A DNA stretch of 64,000 bases from Candidatus Neomicrothrix sp. UBA2517 (lineage in GTDB: Bacteria; Actinomycetota; Acidimicrobiia; Acidimicrobiales; UBA8592). Shown here one piece after another: positions 53,353-62,993 of this stretch (its first letter is position 1; every line of letters begins with the position of its first letter). The position numbers and the translations under genes were made by a program. Location: positions 31,692-95,691 of the forward strand of contig DDNP01000028.1 of assembly GCA_002341185.1 (NCBI GenBank). The letters are read 5' to 3'. A model generated the notes under the pieces. It did no database searches and was not told where the DNA came from. It saw only the letters and a list, made by a program, of their open reading frames with translations.

Positions 53353-54696
53353 ATGGAAAATGAATTACTTGCAATAGCAGACGAGATCATTACTCTTGCA
53401 TCTTCGAATGAAGAAATAGAAGTCATTGTTGTTCATGATCAAGAGACTGACATAAGGGTCTACAAAGGGGAATTAGAATCTTTCACTGCCTCAGAATCTC
53501 AAGGAGTAGGCATAAGAGTCGTGCAAGATGGACGCCAGGGGATGGCCTACGCTGGATCGTTAGATATGGAGATCCTAAACGAAACTCTCTTGGAAGCAAG
53601 GGATAACGCAACGTTTGGAACTTTTGATTCGATGCTACAAATCGCTGAACCAGATGATGTTGAACCAGTCAATCTGAATCTCTATGACTCAGCGCTAAAG
53701 GAATTTGCCACCGAAGACAAAATAGCTCTCGCTAAAGAACTTGAAGAGTTCATAATAAAATCAGATCAGAGAATAGTGGGTGTGGAATCATCAGAATATG
53801 TGGACTCCATTTCGGCAAGTGCAATAGTTACATCAAGTGGCATTCGCCGATCAAGCTATGAAGGGGGTTGCTACGTCGCCGCTTCATCACTTGCATCCGA
53901 TGGAAAAGATATGCAAACTGGTTTCGGTTATTCTGTTGGCCGTGACCCAAAAAAACTTGAAATAGAAAAGGCAGGATCCCTGGCATCCGAAAGAGCAACT
54001 CGTATGCTCGGCGCTCAGAAAGCATCATCTGGTCGCAAAACAGTGGTGCTGGACCCATATGTAACAGCCCAATTTCTGGGGATAATAGGTTCGACTTTTA
54101 GTGGAGAATCACTTCTCAAAGGGCGTTCACTCTTTGCTGATAGGGAGAATGAGAAGATAGCCGCTGAAATTTTAACATTAATCGATGACCCAACGGATCC
54201 CGACGCGTTTACTGCTACAGAAGTAGATGGAGAGGGTCTTGCAAGCAGGCGAAACGTGCTTATAGATCAGGGTATTCTTAACACGTTCCTGCATAACTCC
54301 TATACCGCCAGATCTATGGGAACCCATTCAACTGGGTCGGCTGTTCGCAGTTATAACTCATCTCCTAGTGTCGGGGCACAAGCACTGTCACTTGTTCCTG
54401 GAACTAAATCACAGGAAGAGCTCATCGGAGCAATTGATAATGGAATCCTAATACAAGGAGTATCCGGACTTCATTCAGGAGTTAATCCAGTGAGCGGAGA
54501 TTTTTCTGCCGGAGCCGAAGGGTTGCTTATCAAAAACGGGCAACTAGCTGAGCCAGTTAGAGAAATAACAATTGCATCAACACTTCAGCGGATGCTTCTT
54601 GAAGTACTCGATATCGGAAATGATCTTGAAAGGTTACCAATGCGTGCATCAGGAGTTAGCCTCGTTGTTGCTGATGTCACAGTTTCTGGAGTCTGA
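53353..54696 (+). CDS. pmbA: TldE/PmbA metalloprotease partner subunit
   Basis: 447 residues of the same fold as TldD but without the HExxxH motif, as expected for the non-catalytic TldE/PmbA. Characteristic stretches are GVGIRVVQDGRQGMAYAGS, ASRRNVLIDQGILNTFLHNSYTAR and GVSGLHSGVNPVSGDFSAGAEG. It completes the heterodimer with TldD. The two-base spacing indicates coupled expression. Confidence 0.93.
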   Translation: MENELLAIADEIITLASSNEEIEVIVVHDQETDIRVYKGELESFTASESQGVGIRVVQDGRQGMAYAGSLDMEILNETLLEARDNATFGTFDSMLQIAEPDDVEPVNLNLYDSALKEFATEDKIALAKELEEFIIKSDQRIVGVESSEYVDSISASAIVTSSGIRRSSYEGGCYVAASSLASDGKDMQTGFGYSVGRDPKKLEIEKAGSLASERATRMLGAQKASSGRKTVVLDPYVTAQFLGIIGSTFSGESLLKGRSLFADRENEKIAAEILTLIDDPTDPDAFTATEVDGEGLASRRNVLIDQGILNTFLHNSYTARSMGTHSTGSAVRSYNSSPSVGAQALSLVPGTKSQEELIGAIDNGILIQGVSGLHSGVNPVSGDFSAGAEGLLIKNGQLAEPVREITIASTLQRMLLEVLDIGNDLERLPMRASGVSLVVADVTVSGV

Positions 54697-54761
54697 TAAC
54701 ATTTAAGATCCCAACCCATCTAGGATCCTAAGATGAGGAGACTGATGAAACGGGCACTTAG

Positions 54762-55706
54762 GTGAAAGGGAATACTCTCAAGAGACTCATTTCAGTAATT
54801 ACTTTGATTGCATCTTTTCTTCTTATTGCTGACCCAGCATTCGGATCAATACAGGTATTGCCAAAAGAATCGCTATCAGTATCGAAAGCTATCATTTTCG
54901 GAATCGTAGAGGGATTCACCGAATTTCTTCCTGTAAGTTCAACAGGGCACTTGCTGGCGACTAAGGAATTCCTAAACGTAGGCAAAACCGAACTCTCAGA
55001 AGAAGCTATTGACAGCTACATCATTAGCATCCAGATAGGGGCCATTTTTGCAGTTGCGTTTCTTTACCGTCAGCGTTTAGGGCAAATGCTCTTAGGGCTC
55101 TTTGGGAAAAGCACCGAAGGCAAGCAGTTACTAGTAACCCTAGCAACCGCCTTTATACCAACAGCATTAATCGGGTTTGCTGCAGCTGATTTTGTAAAAG
55201 AGGAATTGTATAGCCTTTGGCCCGTAGCCACAGCATGGGTAATAGGTGGGCTAGTTATTCTTTTAGCTGAAAGGAGAAATATTCTTAACCGTCCTGGTGG
55301 AAGGTTGGAAGATTTGACACCACAAAAGGCTTTTTTAATAGGTCTTGCCCAGGCCCTTGCACTATGGCCTGGAGTAAGTAGAAGCCTTGTGACTATTCTC
55401 GCAGCAGTTCTCGTTGGATTATCGTTGAAAGCAGCGGTGGAGTTCAGCTTCATTCTTGGTTTTCTAACGTTAACCGCTGCAACTGCTTATGAATTAGGAA
55501 CCGATGGTCAGCAAGTAATTGATAGCTTCGGGTATGCCACTCCTTTAATTGGTTTATGCGTAGCTTTCGTTGCAGCTTTAATCTCTGTTCAGTTTATGGT
55601 GGACTGGTTGGAGAAAAGAAGCTTTGCCATCTTTGGCTATTACAGGTTAGCCATAGGAGTTGCAGCAGCACTCTTAATCTCAACCGGTATTATTAGTCAG
55701 ATTTAA
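54762..55706 (+). CDS. uppP: Undecaprenyl-diphosphatase UppP (BacA)
   Basis: 314 residues, GTG start. After an unusual N-terminal extension of about 45 residues with a signal-peptide-like helix (residues 7-27, ending ADPAFGS), the classical motifs follow: GIVEGFTEFLPVSSTGHL (about 47-64) with the catalytic Glu and His, and WPGVSRSLVTI (about 200-210; the usual Gly after RS is Leu here). About eight helices. It dephosphorylates undecaprenyl diphosphate on the outer face of the membrane so the carrier can be reused for peptidoglycan and glycan synthesis. It overlaps the convergent FmdB gene by 14 bases. Confidence 0.93.
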   Translation: MKGNTLKRLISVITLIASFLLIADPAFGSIQVLPKESLSVSKAIIFGIVEGFTEFLPVSSTGHLLATKEFLNVGKTELSEEAIDSYIISIQIGAIFAVAFLYRQRLGQMLLGLFGKSTEGKQLLVTLATAFIPTALIGFAAADFVKEELYSLWPVATAWVIGGLVILLAERRNILNRPGGRLEDLTPQKAFLIGLAQALALWPGVSRSLVTILAAVLVGLSLKAAVEFSFILGFLTLTAATAYELGTDGQQVIDSFGYATPLIGLCVAFVAALISVQFMVDWLEKRSFAIFGYYRLAIGVAAALLISTGIISQI

Positions 55707-55998
55707 TTGAGCTATTCGAGGTACTATCACTTGTACTTTTGTCTTTCGAGTTAGAATTTTTAGAGTCTGAACTCTTAGATGCAGTATCCGGTGATGTCGA
55801 TTTGGACGAAGATTTAGATCGATTATCATTTTTGTAAAATCCAGAGCCTTTAAAAGAAATCCCAGGAGCTGAAAATATTTTCTTGACTACTCCGTTGCAT
55901 ATTTCTTGAGGGCACTTTGATAGAGGTTCTTCTGAGAAAGATTGGAAAATCTCAAACGTATGCTCGCATGTATCGCATCGATAATCGTACGTTGGCAT
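55693..55998 (-). CDS. FmdB-family zinc ribbon protein
   Basis: 101 residues. The N-terminus MPTYDYRCDTCEHTFE with CxxC and a second Cys pair (KCPQEIC, about 29-35) forms the zinc ribbon of the FmdB/regulatory protein family. KIFSAPGISFKGSGFYKND follows, and the C-terminal 45 residues are a Ser/Lys/Asp/Thr-rich low-complexity tail. A putative regulator with unknown target. Confidence 0.88.
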   Translation of the reverse strand: MPTYDYRCDTCEHTFEIFQSFSEEPLSKCPQEICNGVVKKIFSAPGISFKGSGFYKNDNRSKSSSKSTSPDTASKSSDSKNSNSKDKSTSDSTSNSSIKSD

Positions 55999-56068
55999 TC
56001 TTAAACTCCGTTATTCTTCGGTAAAATCGCTCTAGTTTCTCAAAGAAGAACTCTACAGGAAGAATCTA

Positions 56069-56650
56069 CTAATCAATTGCTTGTTCATTGCCACTTAGCA
56101 ATCGCTGGATATTCCCACGATGTCTTGATAAGACAACTAGGGAAGCCCCTAGAGAAACAAAAAACTCTTTAAGAGAACCTGATGAACTAATTAACACTCC
56201 AATCGGGAAGACGCCCATGAGTACTATCGATCCGATAGAAGCTCTTCGAGAAAATTTCATTATTGGAAGCCAAAGCAAAATAGCTATGACTGCAACCAGA
56301 GGGTACAGGGCGATTCCGACTCCTCCGATGGTTGCGACACCCTTACCACCAGAAAACTTTCTTGTAGCTGGAAAAATATGACCTAGCATTGCGCTAACCC
56401 CAGCTAATAAGCCCAAAAATCTTCCATCGATGAAATAACAAATAAGCGCCGGGGTAAATCCTTTGAGTAAATCTCCTGTGAGGACAAGGACACCTGCCTT
56501 TCTTCCTGCAACGCGATATACGTTAGAAGCTCCAGGGTTTCCAGAACCCTCTTCAGTCGGATCATGACCCAGTAAGCCAGCTACTAACTGTGCGGTAGGG
56601 AAAGTTCCAAAGATGTAGCTCACAGGAATTAGGAAGTACCACCACGTCAC
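56069..56650 (-). CDS. plsY: Acyl-phosphate glycerol-3-phosphate acyltransferase PlsY
   Basis: 193 residues, GTG start, about five membrane helices. The three PlsY motifs are present: GTFPTAQLVAG, GSGNPGASNVYRVAGRKAGVLV and FSGGKGVATIGGVGIAL. It transfers the acyl group from acyl phosphate to glycerol-3-phosphate in the first step of phospholipid synthesis. Located 70 bases after the FmdB gene on the same strand. Confidence 0.94.
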   Translation of the reverse strand: MTWWYFLIPVSYIFGTFPTAQLVAGLLGHDPTEEGSGNPGASNVYRVAGRKAGVLVLTGDLLKGFTPALICYFIDGRFLGLLAGVSAMLGHIFPATRKFSGGKGVATIGGVGIALYPLVAVIAILLWLPIMKFSRRASIGSIVLMGVFPIGVLISSSGSLKEFFVSLGASLVVLSRHRGNIQRLLSGNEQAID

Positions 56651-56712
56651 TTCTTCATGATAGTCCGCTCTTCGCCAAAGTAAGTGTCCTGCAAGGTGAA
56701 GGAGTTGTTAAG

Positions 56713-57933
56713 ATGAAACGCATGATTTCATTAGAAGAGGCTCAGAGTTATGTGATAAAGAATGTGGATGCTCTGGAAGGCGAAAATGTACTTCTACTTG
56801 AGGGGAGAAATAAAGTTATAGCTGAACCCGTCGTCTCGTCAGAAAGTATTCCCCCTTTCGACAATACTGCCGTGGATGGCTACGCAGTAAAGGCAATTGA
56901 TACCCAAGGAGCCACAGAAAATAGCCCAGTGTCACTAGAAATGCTTGAAACGATACCCGCAGGGAAGACTCCGACTTTCACAATTGATCAGGGAAAATGC
57001 TCAAAAATCATGACTGGCGCCCCCTTGCCTGATGGAGCTGATGCAGTAGTCATGGTTGAGTGGACTGAACAAAGTGACAATGGATTACATGTGACAATAA
57101 GAAAGGAAGTTTCAGAGGGGCAGCATATAAGGCAAAGTGGTGAAGACCTAGTGCCAGGCAATTTAGTGATACCAAAAGGGACAATACTCAACGCAGCTCA
57201 TTTAGGGCTCCTTGCAAGTTTAGGTATCTACGAAATCTCAACGGTGAAGACACCGACTGTAGGTATATTCTCAACTGGTGACGAACTCATCGAAGGGAAA
57301 CAGCCGCTAAAACCAGGACAGATAAGAGACTCGAACCGCTTTTCGTTGCTCGCACTTCTTGAAAGAGATGGCTTCCAAACAGTTGATTTTGGATTGATTC
57401 CAGATGATGAAGAAGCAATTGAAGAAACTATTAAGAAGGCAGAAACCTCTTGTGACGCACTTATCACGACGGGCGGCGTCAGCATGGGGGACTTTGACTA
57501 TGTAAAAGTTGTCTTAAATCGCCTTGGGAGAATGCAATGGATGCAAGTAGCGATTAAACCCGCAAAACCCTTGGCTTTTGGCATAGTGGGTCAACTTCCC
57601 GTCTTCGGATTACCTGGGAATCCTGTTTCTTCAATGGTTTCCTATGAATTATTCGCTCGTCCAGCATTAAAAAAAATGTCAGGATACACCGAACCATACC
57701 GCCCTCTTTTCTTTGGGGTAGCAGCGCAGGACTTCAACAGAAAACCAGATGGGAAGACGCATTACTTCAGAGTCTTAGTTGACGTAACTCAAGAGACGCC
57801 ACAGATACAATCGGCAGGGCATCAAGGATCACATCAACTGACAGGCATGGCCGGGGCGAACGCATTAGCGATCCTGCCAGATGGAATTGGCACTACTCAG
57901 GGTTCGAAACTCCAATTTCTTTTCCTAGATTGA
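56713..57933 (+). CDS. moeA: Molybdopterin molybdenumtransferase MoeA
   Basis: 406 residues with MoeA domains in order: PPFDNTAVDGYAVKA (about 47-61), MTGAPLPDGADAVVMVE (about 100-116), the MPT-binding central domain with FSTGDEL and TTGGVSMGDFDYVK, and FGLPGNPVSSMVSYELF. It inserts molybdate into adenylated molybdopterin. First gene of a plus-strand cofactor operon moeA-moaA-moaC (24 and 3 bases apart). No molybdoenzyme is encoded here. Confidence 0.95.
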   Translation: MKRMISLEEAQSYVIKNVDALEGENVLLLEGRNKVIAEPVVSSESIPPFDNTAVDGYAVKAIDTQGATENSPVSLEMLETIPAGKTPTFTIDQGKCSKIMTGAPLPDGADAVVMVEWTEQSDNGLHVTIRKEVSEGQHIRQSGEDLVPGNLVIPKGTILNAAHLGLLASLGIYEISTVKTPTVGIFSTGDELIEGKQPLKPGQIRDSNRFSLLALLERDGFQTVDFGLIPDDEEAIEETIKKAETSCDALITTGGVSMGDFDYVKVVLNRLGRMQWMQVAIKPAKPLAFGIVGQLPVFGLPGNPVSSMVSYELFARPALKKMSGYTEPYRPLFFGVAAQDFNRKPDGKTHYFRVLVDVTQETPQIQSAGHQGSHQLTGMAGANALAILPDGIGTTQGSKLQFLFLD

Positions 57934-57957
57934 CCTCTACCGCTAATATGGGAACGT

Positions 57958-58941
57958 ATGACACTTAAACTGATTGATACACATAACAGGGTTCATAAAG
58001 ATCTTCGAATCTCAATTACTGATAGATGCAATTTCCGTTGCACATACTGTATGCCCGAAGAAGGCCTGGAATGGACTCCACGAGAGGAACTCCTTACTTT
58101 CGAGGAAATAGAGCGGCTAGCTGTCTTACTCGTCAACCGCTTCGGAATAGAGAGCATACGTCTAACTGGCGGAGAACCGACTGTACGCGCAAACCTTGTG
58201 GACTTAATTAATCGACTTGCACAACTTCCAGTTGATTTATCAATGACAACAAATGGGGTGACTCTCCCACTAATGGCTGGAAAGCTTAAAACTGCAGGTT
58301 TGGATAGAATCAACATTTCGCTTGACTCTCTTCAGCGCGATCGATTCAATAACCTAACAAGGCGCGACAACCTCAAGCAAGTAATCGAAGGGATAGATGC
58401 TGCAAAAACTGCAGGTTTCGATCCTGTGAAAATCAACATGGTCGTAATGAAGGGAATCAACGATGACGAAATACTTGATTTCGTAGATTACGGCAGAACT
58501 AAGAAAGTCACTGTCCGGTTTATCGAGTTTATGCCTTTAGATGCTGATGAAGAGTGGAGTAACGACCGTGTCATGTCGTTAGCGGATATTCTAGAAGTTA
58601 TTTCTTCGCGTCATGAACTTATTCCACTTCAACGTGGTAACGCTCCTGCGGCTAGGTGGAAGTACGCAGATGGACTAGGAGAAGTAGGGGTTATAGCGAC
58701 AGTCTCTGAAGCTTTCTGTGAATCCTGTGACAGGGTAAGGCTAACTGCCGATGGGAAATTTAGAAATTGCCTCTTTGCCTTAAAAGATTACGACATGCGT
58801 TACCTTCTGCGCAATGGCGCAACAGACGATGATATTGCAGATTTATTCCTCTCTGGTGTTCAAGAAAAATGGGCAGGTCACCAGATAGGTAAATCTGTTT
58901 TTATTCGCCCGAGCAAATCAATGTCTCAGATTGGCGGCTGA
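57958..58941 (+). CDS. moaA: GTP 3',8-cyclase MoaA
   Basis: 327 residues. The radical-SAM cluster motif CNFRCTYC (22-29) and the C-terminal second 4Fe-4S ligands CESCDRVRLTADGKFRNC are both complete. It rearranges GTP to 3',8-cyclo-7,8-dihydro-GTP in molybdenum cofactor synthesis. The RLTGGEPTVR motif binds SAM. The stop lies three bases before moaC. C-terminal GG is conserved (IGG) and is important for activity in this family. Confidence 0.96.
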   Translation: MTLKLIDTHNRVHKDLRISITDRCNFRCTYCMPEEGLEWTPREELLTFEEIERLAVLLVNRFGIESIRLTGGEPTVRANLVDLINRLAQLPVDLSMTTNGVTLPLMAGKLKTAGLDRINISLDSLQRDRFNNLTRRDNLKQVIEGIDAAKTAGFDPVKINMVVMKGINDDEILDFVDYGRTKKVTVRFIEFMPLDADEEWSNDRVMSLADILEVISSRHELIPLQRGNAPAARWKYADGLGEVGVIATVSEAFCESCDRVRLTADGKFRNCLFALKDYDMRYLLRNGATDDDIADLFLSGVQEKWAGHQIGKSVFIRPSKSMSQIGG

Positions 58942-58944
58942 GGA

Positions 58945-59418
58945 ATGACTGAAAAATTTTCGCATCTTGATGAAGCCGGTCAAGCAAGAATGGTTGACGT
59001 TGCATCAAAAGGTGAAACTGCACGAAGGGCAGTTGCCAAGGCGAAAGTAATAATGGGTCATAACACAATCAACAAATTATCCCATGGAGAAATACCAAAA
59101 GGTGATGTTTTCGCCGCTGCTCGAATAGCCGGCATCCAAGCGGCGAAAAAAACATCAGAACTAATACCCTTATGTCACCCCCTTTCAATTACTTCAGTCT
59201 CGGTGGATTTAGAGGAGTGCGGGGACCATGTGGCTATTGAGGCTGTAGTTTCTACCGTGGGAAAAACAGGAGTTGAAATGGAAGCCCTGACAGCGTGTTC
59301 GGTGGCCGCCCTAACGATCTATGACATGTGCAAAAGTGTAGATAAAGCAATAGTTATCTCCGACATTGCCCTCTGGAAGAAAACTGGCGGAAAAACTGGA
59401 ACCTATACTCGAGAGTAG
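58945..59418 (+). CDS. moaC: Cyclic pyranopterin monophosphate synthase MoaC
   Basis: 157 residues with the MoaC core: MVDVASKGETARRAVAKAKV, LIPLCHPLSITSVSVDLE and GKTGVEMEALTACSVAALTIYDMCK, followed by KKTGGKTG. It converts the MoaA product to cyclic pyranopterin monophosphate. It is the third gene of the cofactor operon; MoaB/MoaD/MoaE are not in the window. Confidence 0.96.
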   Translation: MTEKFSHLDEAGQARMVDVASKGETARRAVAKAKVIMGHNTINKLSHGEIPKGDVFAAARIAGIQAAKKTSELIPLCHPLSITSVSVDLEECGDHVAIEAVVSTVGKTGVEMEALTACSVAALTIYDMCKSVDKAIVISDIALWKKTGGKTGTYTRE

Positions 59419-59535
59419 AAAGTATATTTCTGCTCAGACAAGATACATCTTCAGTAAATTCCCTGCATATCCACCATTTACCATTCAATTAGTGCAAAAA
59501 TTTTAACGTACAGCTAGTTAGAGTTTGGTGGAGAA

Positions 59536-60042
59536 ATGCTGTTAATTGCATTAGCTATTTTATGGTTAGGGGCCGGTGTTTATTGGCTACGAAACCGTAT
59601 AACTGCTCCTTCATTTGCTCTTAGAAATACAACAAATCGGTTTCGCACGCCAAGACGTGCAAAAGCCGTCGTAGTCCCATTACATACTTCCCAACAATAT
59701 TTGGGGAGCGGACTACAACCAGGACATTCGTTAGTTGAGCCACCGCTCGACGTAAGAGAAAAGGGGATAAATCCCATGGAACTGACAAGTGAACAAGCCC
59801 GTATTCGAAGAAGAAAAGTATTACTTGCTTTAGGAGGGACCGTCGTCTTTACGCTGCTATTAGCGGTAGTTGCAGGTGGAGGGTTCATAGCACTTCATTT
59901 CTTCGCTGATGCCTTACTTTTCCTATACGTATGGGCATTAGTTCAGTATCAACGCGAAATTGAACAAACGCGACGAGCGATACTTCAACCAAGTGGATCA
60001 GCGACGTTAGATTTCGCAGCGACAGGAACTGACAGGATCTGA
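59536..60042 (+). CDS. Two-segment membrane protein resembling divisome protein SepX/GlpR
   Basis: 168 residues: an N-terminal helix (1-18), a basic cytoplasmic stretch (19-94) with RRAKAVVVPLH, and two closely spaced hydrophobic segments at about 95-120 and 122-139. It resembles actinobacterial SepX/GlpR proteins in layout. In actinobacteria sepX lies near molybdenum-cofactor genes and a tRNA-Ala gene, as here. SepX stabilises Z-rings and affects cell shape. The sequence similarity is weak enough that the name is tentative. A GGTGGAG site precedes the ATG. Confidence 0.6.
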   Translation: MLLIALAILWLGAGVYWLRNRITAPSFALRNTTNRFRTPRRAKAVVVPLHTSQQYLGSGLQPGHSLVEPPLDVREKGINPMELTSEQARIRRRKVLLALGGTVVFTLLLAVVAGGGFIALHFFADALLFLYVWALVQYQREIEQTRRAILQPSGSATLDFAATGTDRI

Positions 60043-60077
60043 GCCCCATAAAGTCCTTTTCGGTAATCTAAATTAAT

Positions 60078-60152
<75 letters not shown>

Positions 60153-60162
60153 TCAAATAGCT

Positions 60163-62163
60163 TTGAGAGCTAGTTTGCCATTCCTAAGCTCAGACTATGC
60201 TGGGGAAGTGACTCAACTTTGGAAGCCATCAAAAGAAAGAATCGATAACACGCGATTAATGGATTTCGCTAACAAAGCTGAATCCCATTTCAATATCCAA
60301 CTTCCAAACTATGATGCTATACACAACTGGAGCATCAGTTCGCCAGAAGACTTTTGGCGATACGCCGCCAATTATCTAGGTCTCGCTGACGTAACAGAAA
60401 ACGCACTTGTTGTAGATAGTGCGAGATTAGTAGACAGCATTTTTTTTCCCAACGAAACAATTAACGTAGCGCAAAAATTACTCAAGAAAAATGATCACAG
60501 CGATGCATTGATCTGGAAAAGTGAGCTCGGTCAACTTGAAAAATTATCATGGGCTGAACTCAATAATCAAGTTTCATCTCTTCAGCAGGGATTCAGAGAA
60601 CTTGGAATCAAAAGTGGTGACTGTATCGCAGCATGGCTTCCTAACAGACCAGAGGCAATTGCTATATTGATCGCCGCTGCAAGCCTAGGAGCCACCTTCA
60701 CATCAACGTCACCTGACTTTGGTGTGCAAGGCCTACTTGACCGTTTCACGCAAGTAGAACCCAAATTACTCTTCGTTACTGACGGGTATTTCTATGGAGG
60801 AAAGTGGTTCTCACTGCAAGATAAAATTGATCACGTAGAGCACGGTCTTCCTTCTCTCAAGGAAACCATCGTCGTTCCCTACCCAAATAGCGACCAAAAG
60901 AAATCTAGAATACGCAACAAAAGCGAAAGAACCTCATGGCAAGAATTCACAGAAAAATATACACCCAAAGAAGTTGAATTCGAATCACACGGCTTTAACC
61001 ACCCCTTGTATGTGCTTTATTCCTCAGGAACAACCGGAAAACCCAAGTGCATAGTTCATAGGTCGGGAGGAGTTCTTCTAAAACATTTAGCTGAACATGC
61101 GTTCCAATGCGACATAAAACCTGCAGATCGAGTCTTCTACTACACCACAACAGGATGGATGATGTGGAACTGGTTAGTATCCGCTCTTGGTTCCGAAGCA
61201 ACGGTCATCCTTTATGATGGTTCACCATTTCACCCCACACCATCGACCTTATTCAATATGGTCGACGAGTTAGAAATAACACTTTTCGGGGTCTCTGCCA
61301 AATATATTGATGCTTGCGCTAATGCAGGTTTAGAACCCATTAGAACTCATAACCTTTCAACACTAAAAACAATATGTTCAACTGGATCAACCCTTATCCC
61401 CGAAAGTTTTGATTACGTATACGGTCAAATTAAACGAGATGTTCACCTCCAATCAATGTCCGGAGGAACCGATTTGTGCGGGTGCTTAGTAGCAGGAGAC
61501 CCTACAGGCCCTGTGCACAAGGGAGAAATACAAAAGCCCGCTTTAGGAATGGATATAGAGATACTTGATGACAATGGGGCAAAAGTCCAGACTGAACAAC
61601 AAGGGGAACTTGTATGCGCAAAACCCTTTCCGTCCATGCCGATTAAATTCTTAAACGATGTCACTGGTGATAAATACCAAGATGCATACTTCAAAAAATT
61701 TCCTGGTAAATGGCACCAAGGAGATTTTGCAGAATGGACTTCAACAAATGGAATCATTATTCATGGGCGCTCAGACGCAACGCTAAACCCCGGAGGTGTC
61801 AGGATAGGAACGGCAGAAATATATGCAGTCGTGGACATCATGCCACAGGTCGTTGAAAGTGCCGTAATCAGCCAACAGTGGAAAGGGGATAGTCGGGTCA
61901 TTCTTTTTGTCGTACTAGTTCAGAAACAAGTATTAGATAACAAACTACAAACAGAGATTAGATCTGAACTTCGCAAGCAAGCCTCGCCAAGGCATGTTCC
62001 AGACCTTATATTATCGGTTCCGGATTTACCCAAAACCCGAAGTGGAAAGCTTTCTGAACTTGCAATCAAGGCAGTGGTGGAAGAACAACCAGTTCAAAAT
62101 ACTGAAGCACTGGCGAACCCAGAGGCACTAGAATACTTTAAAAATGTAAAAGGGCTTCAATGA
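60163..62163 (+). CDS. Acetoacetate-CoA ligase (acetoacetyl-CoA synthetase)
   Basis: 666 residues in the acetoacetyl-CoA synthetase family of acyl-adenylating enzymes. The AMP-binding motif is YSSGTTGKPKCIVH (about 286-299), with SMSGGTDLCGCLVAGDP (about 432-448) and the C-terminal hinge and Lys motif KTRSGKLSELA (about 627-637). The N-terminal LWKPSKERIDNTRL (19-32) is the family start. It activates acetoacetate with ATP and CoA. The TTG at 60163 lies 11 bases after the tRNA-Ala gene; GTG at 60208 is an alternative start. It is coupled to the CitE-like gene by a four-base overlap. Confidence 0.9.
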   Translation: MRASLPFLSSDYAGEVTQLWKPSKERIDNTRLMDFANKAESHFNIQLPNYDAIHNWSISSPEDFWRYAANYLGLADVTENALVVDSARLVDSIFFPNETINVAQKLLKKNDHSDALIWKSELGQLEKLSWAELNNQVSSLQQGFRELGIKSGDCIAAWLPNRPEAIAILIAAASLGATFTSTSPDFGVQGLLDRFTQVEPKLLFVTDGYFYGGKWFSLQDKIDHVEHGLPSLKETIVVPYPNSDQKKSRIRNKSERTSWQEFTEKYTPKEVEFESHGFNHPLYVLYSSGTTGKPKCIVHRSGGVLLKHLAEHAFQCDIKPADRVFYYTTTGWMMWNWLVSALGSEATVILYDGSPFHPTPSTLFNMVDELEITLFGVSAKYIDACANAGLEPIRTHNLSTLKTICSTGSTLIPESFDYVYGQIKRDVHLQSMSGGTDLCGCLVAGDPTGPVHKGEIQKPALGMDIEILDDNGAKVQTEQQGELVCAKPFPSMPIKFLNDVTGDKYQDAYFKKFPGKWHQGDFAEWTSTNGIIIHGRSDATLNPGGVRIGTAEIYAVVDIMPQVVESAVISQQWKGDSRVILFVVLVQKQVLDNKLQTEIRSELRKQASPRHVPDLILSVPDLPKTRSGKLSELAIKAVVEEQPVQNTEALANPEALEYFKNVKGLQ

Positions 62164-62993
62164 CTGAAAAAATGCGGAGCATGCTTTTTGCTCCTGGGAA
62201 TAAATTAGACCTACTCAAAAAAATTTCTAGAGTTCAACCAGATGTAGCTGTCATTGATTTTGAAGACGCAGTACCAAATTCAGAAAAGGTCGTAGCCAGA
62301 GCGAATCTCATAAAATATACGCAAGATGCAATCAATCTAGATCTCACAATTTTTGTTCGTGTAAACCCAACATTGTCCGAGTACTTCGAAAATGATCTTC
62401 AATCGCTCCCTCCACAAGTAACTGGCATCATAATTCCCAAAGTAAGCAATGCCGAAGACGTAGAAAAAGCTGAGGAAGCCTTTGAACGGAACTCAGTGAA
62501 TGCGAAAATGTTGGTTGGGATAGAGACAGTGAACGGACTCGTAGCGCTTAATGATATCTTCGCTAAAGAATCAGTAGTCGGAGCATATTTCGGAGCTGAG
62601 GATTACATCCATGACCTAGGCGGAGTGCGAACTCAGGGCAATAATGAAGTCCTCTACGCAAGAAGCCAGATGGGAATTAGTAGTCGCATATTTGGTGTGC
62701 CGGTAATTGACCAAATTGTTGCAGATTTTTCAGATAACGAAAGATTTATTAGGGAAGCCCAAGAAGCTAAATCACTCGGTTTCGCTGGGAAGCTTTGTAT
62801 ACACCCTTCACAAGTACCTCTATCAAACCAATCATTTTCACCAACGACAGAGGAAATCGTGAAGGCTATAGAACTTCTGAAGGTCTACGACCGTGCAGTT
62901 GAAGAAGGAACAGCCTCGGTTGTATTCGAAGGCCAAATGGTAGATGAAGCGCTAGCAAAGCAAGCAAGAAGCATCCTCGACCTTAAAGAATAA
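62160..62993 (+). CDS. HpcH/HpaI-family (CitE-like) acyl-CoA lyase
   Basis: 277 residues of the CitE/malyl-CoA lyase TIM barrel. RSMLFAPGNKLDLL (6-19), VIDFEDAVP (31-39; acid and metal residues), VRVNP, IPKVSNAEDV, GIETVNG and GAEDYIHDLGG (Glu metal ligand) are all present, as is CIHPSQV. It cleaves or makes carbon-carbon bonds adjacent to an acyl-CoA, for example malyl- or citramalyl-CoA. Coupled to acetoacetyl-CoA synthetase, it may act in a ketone-body or C5-acid route. The substrate is not fixed by sequence. Confidence 0.86.
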   Translation: MTEKMRSMLFAPGNKLDLLKKISRVQPDVAVIDFEDAVPNSEKVVARANLIKYTQDAINLDLTIFVRVNPTLSEYFENDLQSLPPQVTGIIIPKVSNAEDVEKAEEAFERNSVNAKMLVGIETVNGLVALNDIFAKESVVGAYFGAEDYIHDLGGVRTQGNNEVLYARSQMGISSRIFGVPVIDQIVADFSDNERFIREAQEAKSLGFAGKLCIHPSQVPLSNQSFSPTTEEIVKAIELLKVYDRAVEEGTASVVFEGQMVDEALAKQARSILDLKE

